This document shows positions 26,449 through 33,800 of a stretch of 61,904 nucleotides of DNA, piece after piece. Within the stretch, counting starts at the first letter, position 1, and every line of letters starts with the position of its first letter. Under the pieces are notes generated by a model that was given only the letters and a program-made list of their open reading frames with translations, searched no databases and was not told the DNA's origin. This DNA comes from Armatimonadota bacterium. GTDB lineage: Bacteria; Armatimonadota; UBA5829. The stretch is taken from assembly GCA_039679645.1 (NCBI GenBank), contig JBDKUO010000056.1:1-61904 (forward strand). Reading direction: 5' to 3'. Position numbers and translations under genes: made by a program.

Positions 26449-29226
26449 ATGGACTGGCAAGCTAAATGGATATGGGATAAAAACGAGCCGTCACCGCGCA
26501 ATTTCTATTGGTGCGCTCGCAAGACATTCGATGCGCCCGATAAGTTCGAGCATATCGATCTTCACATAAGCGCTGATTCGCGATACAGCCTCTGGTTAAA
26601 CGGCGAGTATTTGGGGTTCGGGCCGGTGCGGGCTTTTACACAAAACTGGCGATATGACAGCTATGACATCACCAATTACATCAAGCCGGGCAAGAATGCT
26701 GTGGCCGTGCTTGTGCAGCACTACGGCATCGGCACGTTTCAGTATCTGGACGCGCCGGGAGGGCTGGTAGCTCAAGTAAACCTCGATGGTCATGTAGTTG
26801 CGGCAACAGATTCGACCTGGAAAACGCTCTGTCATCCGGCATATGAGCGGCGGACTCCACGCACGGCATGTCAGCAGGCGTGGACCGAGGCTTTTGATGC
26901 ACGCAGTGAACCTACCGGCTGGAGGAAAGTCGACTTTGACGACAGCCGATGGGACCAGCCTGTCGTAGTCGGCGAGGTCGGCTGCGAGCCGTGGGGAAAA
27001 CTGCTGCCAAGGGATATTCCATTTCTTACAAATGCTCCCGTATATCCCGTTCGGACAATTAGGACCCGCACAGTGAAAGCTCCCGAGCAGGCCTGGGGAA
27101 TAAATATCAGAATGATCCAGCATCCGGAAGATAAGACAGCGAACCCGCTCGCCATGATCGGGCTGGTAGCGACTATGCTTTACTGCTCCAAAGACACGAA
27201 TGTTAAGATCAAACCGTTCTACTGCAACTGTAAAGCGCTCAGACTTGATGGAGCTGATCTGGATAAAGATACAGCCCAGGCCGGAGTTGATATATGCGCT
27301 GGTGGGCACCTGCTTGTCGCGGACATAACCATACCCTGGTATCACGACTCCAACTTCACCCTTATAATCGAAGGCGATGGTGTAAAGCTCCAATCGCCTC
27401 TCGGCAAAGATGCGCCTACGCCGTTTGCTGTCACAAGCTATTTGCCCTCGACTGATGACCCAAGTTTTGTAAGCGCATGGCATGCTGAAAAGGCTGAAGA
27501 ACTGCAGGGCATACCCGAAGTGCGCGCTGTAACACTGGAAGAACTCTACGAAGTAAACGTTGCAGCAATCACTGCAGATGCCGATGATGCAGGAGCTGAA
27601 GTGTGCATAACCGAGCCTGAGGCTATGCTGGTCGCCAACGATAATGCGACCACTATTGCTCCTGCTAAAGATGGAGACACCGAGATATTGTTGGATTTCG
27701 GCAGGATGACCACAGGCTTCCTCGAAATAGCTCTGGATGCGCCTGAGGGCTTGATTGTAGATTTCAACGGGTTCGAGTATATCTCGAACGGACGGCATCA
27801 ACCGACGTTTACATTAAACAATACTTTCAGATATATCGCGCGCAAAGGCCCGCAGACGTGGAGGTCAGTCATAAGACGCGCCGCCAGATACGCGACTTTG
27901 ACTCTGCGCTTTCCGGATGGCTGCATCACTCCGGCTAAATTTCAGACGATCAAATTCTATGAACACACATATCCGTATGTTGAGCGCGGCGAGTTTGCGT
28001 GCAGCGACTATAAGCTCAACAAGATATGGGACATCTCGCGCCTGACTGTGCGGCTTTGCAGTGAGGACACGTTTGTAGACTGCCCGACCTATGAGCAGAC
28101 CTTCTGGGTGGGTGACGCCCGCAATGAGAGCCTCTTTGCTTACACTGCATTCGGCGACTATAAGCTTGCTCGGCGATGTCTGAAGCTTGCAGGTGAGTCT
28201 ATGTGGCGCTCGCCTATAGTCGAGAGCCAAGTTCCAAGCGGTTGGGAAGATATTCTACCGGCCTGGAGCCTGCTGTGGGCTATGGGCTGTGCCGAACACT
28301 ACGACTTTACAGCAGATAAAGCGTTTCTCGAAGAGGTCTATCCGGACATACGCAAGCAGAACTTCAACATGCGCCGGCACTTCACGAACAAAGAAGGCCT
28401 CTACGAAATGGAAGACGCATGGAACCTGCTCGACTGGGCTCCTATGGACACCCCCAGGCAGGGAGCGATGGCTCATCTGAGTATGCTTCTTTGTGCTGTT
28501 TACAGACGCAGCGCAAAGGTTGCTGAAACACTCGGCAAAAGAGATGATGCCCAACTTTACATCCAATGGGCTGACGAACTAAAGTCTGCAATCAACAAGC
28601 GTCTATGGGATGAGAACAAGCAGGCGTATATTGACTGCATCCATGCAGACGGCACGCGAAGCAGCGTAATAAGCCAGCAGACGCAGACTATGGCCTATCT
28701 GTGCGATGTAGTCCCAGCAGATAAGGCTGAGCTCTTTATGTCATATTTGATCGATGTGCCGGAGGGTTGGGTCAAAATCGGCAGCCCGTTTATGATGGCA
28801 TTTACTCTGGAGGCATTGGACAAAGCAGGCGATGTAGCAGGAGTGGTGGAGCTGATTCGAAAGTGGTGGGGTATGATGGTCGACGATGGCGCCACCACCT
28901 GTTGGGAAACTTTCCCCGGTTGGTTCGGTGAATGGCCTGCCAGAAGCCACTGCCATGCCTGGAGCGCGGCTCCGGCTTTTTCGCTGCCGTCATATGTATT
29001 GGGTGTACGGCCTGCAGCACCCGGTTTCGAGCGGTTTGAGGTGCGCCCGTTCCTGGGTGACCTGGAATGGGCAAAGGGCAGCGTGCCCACACCACACGGT
29101 AATATAGACGTCAATCTAAAACGGGATGCAGCCAAGACCACACTTAAGCTCAGCGTTCCCGAGGGAACAACAGCGATAGTGAATGGAAAAGAGTGCTCAT
29201 TCGGCATTCACGAATTGAGCTTGTAA
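26449..29226 (+). CDS. Alpha-L-rhamnosidase, GH78 family
   Basis: The 925-residue enzyme would release terminal alpha-L-rhamnose from polysaccharides or glycosides. It has N-terminal beta domains (DSRYSLWLNGEYLGFGPVRA, about residues 43-62), then an (alpha/alpha)6 barrel with the family motif DCPTYEQTFWVGDARNE (about residues 544-560), whose Glu is the expected general acid, and the downstream TTCWETFPGWFGEW. A C-terminal beta-sandwich closes the protein. GGAG upstream favours the ATG at 26449 over a GTG at 26410. No signal peptide is seen, so it may act on imported oligosaccharides. Confidence 0.92.
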   Translation: MDWQAKWIWDKNEPSPRNFYWCARKTFDAPDKFEHIDLHISADSRYSLWLNGEYLGFGPVRAFTQNWRYDSYDITNYIKPGKNAVAVLVQHYGIGTFQYLDAPGGLVAQVNLDGHVVAATDSTWKTLCHPAYERRTPRTACQQAWTEAFDARSEPTGWRKVDFDDSRWDQPVVVGEVGCEPWGKLLPRDIPFLTNAPVYPVRTIRTRTVKAPEQAWGINIRMIQHPEDKTANPLAMIGLVATMLYCSKDTNVKIKPFYCNCKALRLDGADLDKDTAQAGVDICAGGHLLVADITIPWYHDSNFTLIIEGDGVKLQSPLGKDAPTPFAVTSYLPSTDDPSFVSAWHAEKAEELQGIPEVRAVTLEELYEVNVAAITADADDAGAEVCITEPEAMLVANDNATTIAPAKDGDTEILLDFGRMTTGFLEIALDAPEGLIVDFNGFEYISNGRHQPTFTLNNTFRYIARKGPQTWRSVIRRAARYATLTLRFPDGCITPAKFQTIKFYEHTYPYVERGEFACSDYKLNKIWDISRLTVRLCSEDTFVDCPTYEQTFWVGDARNESLFAYTAFGDYKLARRCLKLAGESMWRSPIVESQVPSGWEDILPAWSLLWAMGCAEHYDFTADKAFLEEVYPDIRKQNFNMRRHFTNKEGLYEMEDAWNLLDWAPMDTPRQGAMAHLSMLLCAVYRRSAKVAETLGKRDDAQLYIQWADELKSAINKRLWDENKQAYIDCIHADGTRSSVISQQTQTMAYLCDVVPADKAELFMSYLIDVPEGWVKIGSPFMMAFTLEALDKAGDVAGVVELIRKWWGMMVDDGATTCWETFPGWFGEWPARSHCHAWSAAPAFSLPSYVLGVRPAAPGFERFEVRPFLGDLEWAKGSVPTPHGNIDVNLKRDAAKTTLKLSVPEGTTAIVNGKECSFGIHELSL

Positions 29227-29255
29227 AAAATCCGAAACAAATAGCCCTATAGACA

Positions 29256-29284
29256 TTGACATTTTTGGGCTAATGGGGCATAAT
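29256..29284 (+). promoter_or_regulatory. Near-consensus promoter of the mvhD-metF-hdr cluster
   Basis: TTGACA and CATAAT are 17 bases apart. About 260 bases of structured leader follow before the first start codon. Confidence 0.75.
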
Positions 29285-29293
29285 TACGGTAAT

Positions 29294-29402
29294 GAGCTGG
29301 CCAGTGTCGGTCAGCATATATTTTAATGCGTGAATCGGTGTTGTTTCACGCGTAATGGACGACTTGAAGTCCACCCGGGCAGAGCGCTTTGGGTGGGCTT
29401 TT
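29294..29402 (+). promoter_or_regulatory. Structured leader, part 1, with alternative hairpins and terminator
   Basis: Hairpins GCTGGCC...GGTCAGC and GCGTGAA...TTCACGC are followed by TGGAC...GTCCA (29356-29373), which shares bases with a terminator stem CCACCC (29371-29376) / GGGTGG (29391-29396) and TTTT. The two last stems cannot form together, the usual logic of a riboswitch or attenuator. No known aptamer consensus was recognised. Confidence 0.6.
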
Positions 29403-29465
29403 GTTATCTGTGGCGCATCCGAAGTTGGATTGCGCGCGGGCTTTAGTGTTGAGCAAAATCGACGA

Positions 29466-29518
29466 GGGCGTCTTCGCCGGGGGACATGTGTGTGTCCTGT
29501 GGTGAAGACGCCCTTTTT
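29466..29518 (+). terminator. Strong terminator hairpin in the leader, part 2
   Basis: GGGCGTCTTC pairs perfectly with GAAGACGCCC, extended by a G-U and two G-C pairs, enclosing a GGACA...TGTCC hairpin; TTTTT follows. It ends 27 bases before the mvhD start, so transcription of the whole cluster must pass it. A GCGCA..TGCGC hairpin (about 29413-29436) lies upstream and may take part in control. Confidence 0.75.
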
Positions 29519-29545
29519 GCGTCTGTGGATCGGAGGCGAACGGAA

Positions 29546-29950
29546 ATGAAATGTATTCGCGTATATTACTGCTCAAACGTATTTGATGGAAATGTGGTCC
29601 CAGCCGAGCTTGCAGATTTGGGGATGCGTGATGAAGTAATTCTCGAACCGGTACCTTGTGGTGGTCGGATCGACCCGCGTTATCTTCTCAAGGCATTTGA
29701 AGAGGGAGATAACGGAGTGTGTGTGCTCACCTGCCCGCTCGGCGACTGCAGGCTGATGGAAGGCAACATCCGGGCGATGCACAGAGTCGAGTTGGCGCGC
29801 GAGTATCTGACTGAGGCAGGTATTGATCCAAAGGCTGTTGAGATAATCGTACCGAGCGAGCGAAGCGAAGAGGCGCTTAAGACGGCGATAGACAAGATCG
29901 CGTCATTTGTCGGCCAGGAAAGTCCTGCTCTTCAAGAGGTGATGGCATAG
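29546..29950 (+). CDS. MvhD-family iron-sulfur electron-transfer subunit, copy 1
   Basis: The 134-residue protein belongs to the MvhD (hydrogenase delta subunit) family, which carries a [2Fe-2S] cluster and passes electrons to HdrA. Recognisable blocks are PCGGRIDPRYLLKAFEEG and CPLGDCRLMEGNIRA. The N-terminal Cys pair of canonical members (CxxC) is reduced to one Cys (YYCSN), so its cluster may differ from that of the second copy at 42840. The start MKCIRV has GGAGG 9 bases upstream. It opens the MetF/Hdr/glutamate-synthase cluster, two bases before metF. Confidence 0.87.
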   Translation: MKCIRVYYCSNVFDGNVVPAELADLGMRDEVILEPVPCGGRIDPRYLLKAFEEGDNGVCVLTCPLGDCRLMEGNIRAMHRVELAREYLTEAGIDPKAVEIIVPSERSEEALKTAIDKIASFVGQESPALQEVMA

Positions 29951-29951
29951 A

Positions 29952-30824
29952 ATGAGTGAAGTTTTTGCAAAGGCCGTCAAAGACGGCCGGTTTATAGTGA
30001 CGGCTCAGTGTACTCCGCCGCAGGGCGCAGGCGCAAAGCAGTTGCAGGCATGCGCCGCTGCTCTCAAAGGTTCGGTAAGTGCGCTTTACGCGCCGGAATG
30101 TGAGGACGGCATAAGGCTATCGAGCCTTGCCGCATGCGCTCATCTGGCAAAGGCAGAGGTTGAGTCTATAGCTGCATTCACGACCAGGGACCACAACCGC
30201 ATTGCACTACAGTCGATGATCCTGGGCGCTGTGTCGATGGGGATAAGCAATATTTTCTGCACTGCAGGTCGGCATCAGACACTTACCTCAGCCGGGTCGG
30301 CCAAGGGCGTGTTCGATCTCGACCCGATCCAACTGCTGCAGATTGCGGATGCGATGCGTAAAAACGGCAGCCTCTCCGACGGACAGGTGATAGATTCTCC
30401 GATTGAACTGACTCTGGGCACGGACACCAATCCTTTCGCCGAGCCGGTCGAGCTGAATGTGATCGTGCTGCAAAAGGCGATAAGCGCCGGGGCGGATTTT
30501 GTGATCACGCACCCTGTCTTCGATATTGATAAGTTCAATGCCTGGATGAAAGCTGTCCGCGAGCGCGGCTTGCACGAGAAAACAGCTATCATAGCATCCG
30601 TTATGCCGCTGAGTTCAAGCGCGCAGGCGGCATCTGTTGCCGAGAAATACACTATGCCCGACGATATTGCAGCCAAGCTCCAGTCGGCAGACGCCGGCAG
30701 GCAGATGGCTGTCGATACTATCAAGAGCCTCAAGGGGATTGACGGTGTACGCGGTGTCCATCTGATGGGCGGCGATTTTGAACTCATTTCAAATATCATT
30801 AAATCAAGCGCGCTCGGGAGTTAG
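29952..30824 (+). CDS. metF: Methylenetetrahydrofolate reductase
   Basis: The 290-residue flavin TIM-barrel protein reduces 5,10-methylene-tetrahydrofolate to 5-methyl-tetrahydrofolate. It shows the N-terminal FIVTAQCTPPQGA, the FMN/FAD-contact block AAFTTRDHNR (about residues 74-83) and ADFVITHPVFDIDKF followed by VMPLSS. Linked to MetV, HdrABC and MvhD, it resembles the acetogen-type complex characterised in Moorella, in which MetF works with MetV instead of directly with NADPH. In such a complex electrons would arrive through the Hdr subunits. It follows mvhD at once. Confidence 0.93.
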   Translation: MSEVFAKAVKDGRFIVTAQCTPPQGAGAKQLQACAAALKGSVSALYAPECEDGIRLSSLAACAHLAKAEVESIAAFTTRDHNRIALQSMILGAVSMGISNIFCTAGRHQTLTSAGSAKGVFDLDPIQLLQIADAMRKNGSLSDGQVIDSPIELTLGTDTNPFAEPVELNVIVLQKAISAGADFVITHPVFDIDKFNAWMKAVRERGLHEKTAIIASVMPLSSSAQAASVAEKYTMPDDIAAKLQSADAGRQMAVDTIKSLKGIDGVRGVHLMGGDFELISNIIKSSALGS

Positions 30825-30829
30825 AGATT

Positions 30830-32194
30830 ATGCCGGCTAAATATCATATCAAAATACGTCCCGAGCCGCCCAGGCACAAGCCTATAGGCAAATACTGCAT
30901 TATAGACTGGCGCGAGGACTGCTCTTCATGCCACAACTGTGTGAAGCGTGAGTGTGCCTACAGCGTTTACAATGATGAGCGTGACCGCCTTCAGCACGTC
31001 GCAGAGGACTATGTAGAATATCTCTATGAGTGCAAGGGGTGCCTGTGCTGCGTGCAGAGCTGCACCAAGGGCCTGCTCACCCAGCGGGTCAACCCGGAGT
31101 ATCTGGCGATGGGCGACGATGTCTGGAACGCCGATATCATATCCGGCACCTGGTTTCAGGCTGAGACGGGCAAAATTCCGGTATCGGGCGCAGGTTACCC
31201 GGGACCGTTCAGGGGACCGGGGTTCGACTCGATCCTGACGGATATGTCAGAGATCGTTCGGCCTACACGTGACGGTATCCATGGCCGCGAATATATCAGC
31301 ACCCATATCGATGTCGGCCGAAAGCCTATGAAGCTGGAGTTCAACGCCGACGGCTCCCTCAAGACCGATTTTCCGACCCAGGTCGAGATTCCCCTGCCGG
31401 TTATCTTTAATATGATGCCGTGGCATTCGCCCAGCGCTAATGTCTCGCAGTCTATTCTCGACGCTGCTAATGAGCTCGGCACGTTTGCAATTACGGATGA
31501 TCCGATGCTGGCGGCAAACGATGCCGCCATGCCTCATATATCCAAAGACGCCAAGGGCGACCCTGCGATCTCCCGGTTGGCTCAGTGGGACGACTGCCCG
31601 GATGTAATGGAGAAGATCAAGGCTGCCAAGGCTGCCAACCCGAGCCTGGTCGCGATAGTAAGGCTGCCTCTGGAGTCGATCGACAGGGCTGTCGATCTTG
31701 TTAAAGCCGGGGTAGACGGTCTGCATGCCTACGCCGACTGGGAGGGTGTTGCAGGCAACGGGAAGCACATATCAATTGCGGTCCGCGACCTGCATCACGC
31801 GCTTATCGCCCAGGGGATACGTGATCAGGTAACACTTTTTGCCAGCGGCGGTATTTCACTGGCCGAGCATGTAATAAAGACGCTGCTTTGCGGAGCGGAC
31901 GCTGTCTGTGTGGATGTCCCGCTTTTGATTGCTCTCGAATGCAGAGTATGTAAGAACTGCAGACAGGGGATCAAGTGCCCGATAGGTTTGGAAAATGTGG
32001 ATCACGACTATGCAGTTCATAGAATAGTAAACCTGATGGGCGCGTGGCACTCTCAAATGCTGGAGATGATGGGCGCTATGGGTATCCGTGAGGCCAGGCG
32101 TCTGCGCGGCGAGGCCGGTAGAGCGATGTTCTTTGACGATCTGGAACGCGACTGCTTTGCGCCGGTCTTCGGCAAGAGAGTGGAGGTAAAATAA
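30830..32194 (+). CDS. Glutamate-synthase-like ferredoxin/FMN-barrel protein, divergent copy
   Basis: The 454-residue protein has N-terminal ferredoxin motifs (CSSCHNCVKREC and CKGCLCCVQSC, about residues 34-85) and a barrel related to the FMN domain of glutamate synthase (about 110-440). The C-terminal cysteine block CRVCKNCRQGIKC is kept. The loop that reads LDGSYGGTGAAP in its neighbour is YADWEGVAG here, so the active site is altered and catalysis is doubtful. It may be a structural or electron-relay partner. Its stop overlaps the next start by one base, and both share the order ferredoxin then barrel. Confidence 0.82.
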   Translation: MPAKYHIKIRPEPPRHKPIGKYCIIDWREDCSSCHNCVKRECAYSVYNDERDRLQHVAEDYVEYLYECKGCLCCVQSCTKGLLTQRVNPEYLAMGDDVWNADIISGTWFQAETGKIPVSGAGYPGPFRGPGFDSILTDMSEIVRPTRDGIHGREYISTHIDVGRKPMKLEFNADGSLKTDFPTQVEIPLPVIFNMMPWHSPSANVSQSILDAANELGTFAITDDPMLAANDAAMPHISKDAKGDPAISRLAQWDDCPDVMEKIKAAKAANPSLVAIVRLPLESIDRAVDLVKAGVDGLHAYADWEGVAGNGKHISIAVRDLHHALIAQGIRDQVTLFASGGISLAEHVIKTLLCGADAVCVDVPLLIALECRVCKNCRQGIKCPIGLENVDHDYAVHRIVNLMGAWHSQMLEMMGAMGIREARRLRGEAGRAMFFDDLERDCFAPVFGKRVEVK

Positions 32195-33726
32195 TGTCGA
32201 TTACAATAGACCCCCACAGAAAAGTCAAACCGATCCCCGATACGGGCCTGCCGGAGCCGGTCCGCGAAGTAAAGCCTGCGCCGGACCGCTGGCGCAACTC
32301 GCTCGGCAAGTACCGGGTCAAAAGATACGAGGAGCTGTGCATTAAGTGCGGCAAGTGCGCGGAAGTCTGCCCTAACGGTGTGCATGTGATGCCCGAGGGC
32401 TATGCCGGTTTCAAGAGGCCGCTCGAGAGCAAGTGCACCGCTGCTATCTGCAAAGAAAACGGGACATTCTGCGTCGATGTGTGCCCCCAGAAGGCGCTGC
32501 GCGTGGAGGTGCTTCCTTTATATGAGTCTCTGGGCGACTATCGCTGGAGCGCCGACCTGATCCTCTCGACCTGGTATATGGCTGAAACGGGTGAAGTGCC
32601 GGATGGTGAACTAAACTACAAGACAGGTAACTCAGGCGGCGGGTTCGATAAGATCGACTTCGTCTTCCCCGAAGGCGGCAAAAGGACCGATCCGAACGAG
32701 ATCAACACGTCCATCCCGCTCAACCGCAGGGAAGACGGCAGGCCCAAGATTACAATCGATCTGCCCATATACGGCGGCGGAATGTCATTCGGGTCAGTCA
32801 GCCCGGTGACTATCTTGAGCAAGGCTCGGGCCGCAACTGCCTGGAACCTTTTTACCTGCACGGGAGAGGGCGGTTATATCGAGCGCCTGGTTCCATATAA
32901 AGACCATGTAATTACACAGGTCGCGACGGGTCTCTTTGGTGTGCGTGAAGAGACAATAAGACGCGCGCCTATAGTCGAGTTCAAATATGCTCAGGGCGCA
33001 AAGCCTGGTCTGGGCGGCCACCTGTTGGGCGACAAGAACACACCCGCAGTAGCTGCAATGCGCGGAGCCATGCCCGGCACGTCGCTTTTCTCGCCTTTCC
33101 CGTTCCACAGCGTCTACTCGATTGAGGACCATAAAAAGCATATCGACTGGATCAGACACGTTAACCCTAACGCTCTGGTCTCGGCCAAGGTCTCTACTCC
33201 TGTCGATGTGGATATGGTCGCTGTCGGGTCATTTTTTGCTGGAGCCAATATAGTCCATCTGGACGGCAGCTACGGCGGGACCGGAGCTGCTCCTGAGATC
33301 GCTAAAAAGAACATCGCTATGCCGATTGAATACGCCATCCCGAAGGTCTCGCGGTTCCTGGTCGAAGAGGGGATTCGAGATCAGGTCACTCTCATCGTGA
33401 GTGGCGGCGTTAGGACTGCATACGACGTAGCTAAAGCTATTGCGCTAGGTGCGGACGGCGTAGTTATCGGCACGCCTGAGTTGGTAGCGCTTGGCTGCAT
33501 AAGGTGCGGCAGGTGCGAATCCGGCAGAGGCTGTGCACGTGGAATCGCAACTACCGACCCTGAAATGGTCAAAAAAATGGACATCGAGTGGGGCACGCAG
33601 AGACTGATCAACATGCTCCATGCTTGGCGCACTCAGATAGTCGATATTCTAAGCCGGTTCGGCATGAGCGATATAAGCGAACTGCGCGGCAGAACTGATT
33701 TACTTAAGCATCAAGATTACGAGTAG
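32194..33726 (+). CDS. Glutamate synthase FMN domain with N-terminal ferredoxin (archaeal-type GltB core)
   Basis: The 510-residue protein carries the glutamate-forming half of glutamate synthase: a ferredoxin (CIKCGKCAEVCPNG and CVDVCPQKA, about residues 50-105) and the FMN barrel with YGGGMSFGSVSPV, KPGLGGHLLG, SAKVSTPVDVDMVAVG, HLDGSYGGTGAAP and the [3Fe-4S] motif CIRCGRCESGRGC. It would amidate 2-oxoglutarate with ammonia supplied by a glutaminase subunit, using reduced ferredoxin or electrons from the GltD part of the HdrA fusion. GGAGG precedes the start. The glutaminase-GXGXG protein is encoded next. Confidence 0.92.
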   Translation: MSITIDPHRKVKPIPDTGLPEPVREVKPAPDRWRNSLGKYRVKRYEELCIKCGKCAEVCPNGVHVMPEGYAGFKRPLESKCTAAICKENGTFCVDVCPQKALRVEVLPLYESLGDYRWSADLILSTWYMAETGEVPDGELNYKTGNSGGGFDKIDFVFPEGGKRTDPNEINTSIPLNRREDGRPKITIDLPIYGGGMSFGSVSPVTILSKARAATAWNLFTCTGEGGYIERLVPYKDHVITQVATGLFGVREETIRRAPIVEFKYAQGAKPGLGGHLLGDKNTPAVAAMRGAMPGTSLFSPFPFHSVYSIEDHKKHIDWIRHVNPNALVSAKVSTPVDVDMVAVGSFFAGANIVHLDGSYGGTGAAPEIAKKNIAMPIEYAIPKVSRFLVEEGIRDQVTLIVSGGVRTAYDVAKAIALGADGVVIGTPELVALGCIRCGRCESGRGCARGIATTDPEMVKKMDIEWGTQRLINMLHAWRTQIVDILSRFGMSDISELRGRTDLLKHQDYE

Positions 33727-33788
33727 ATGACAGGTAATGGTGTAAGTGAGGTTCTTTCCAATACCTAACACCCAACACCTATCACCTG
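33726..33788. repeat. Inverted pair of GGTGTTR-type repeats
   Basis: A short degenerate left arm (33726-33745) and an inverted right arm (33759-33788) lie between the FMN-barrel gene and the glutaminase-GXGXG gene. The right arm ends 12 bases before the start codon. Confidence 0.75.
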
Positions 33789-33800
33789 CGTGAGGCATAT

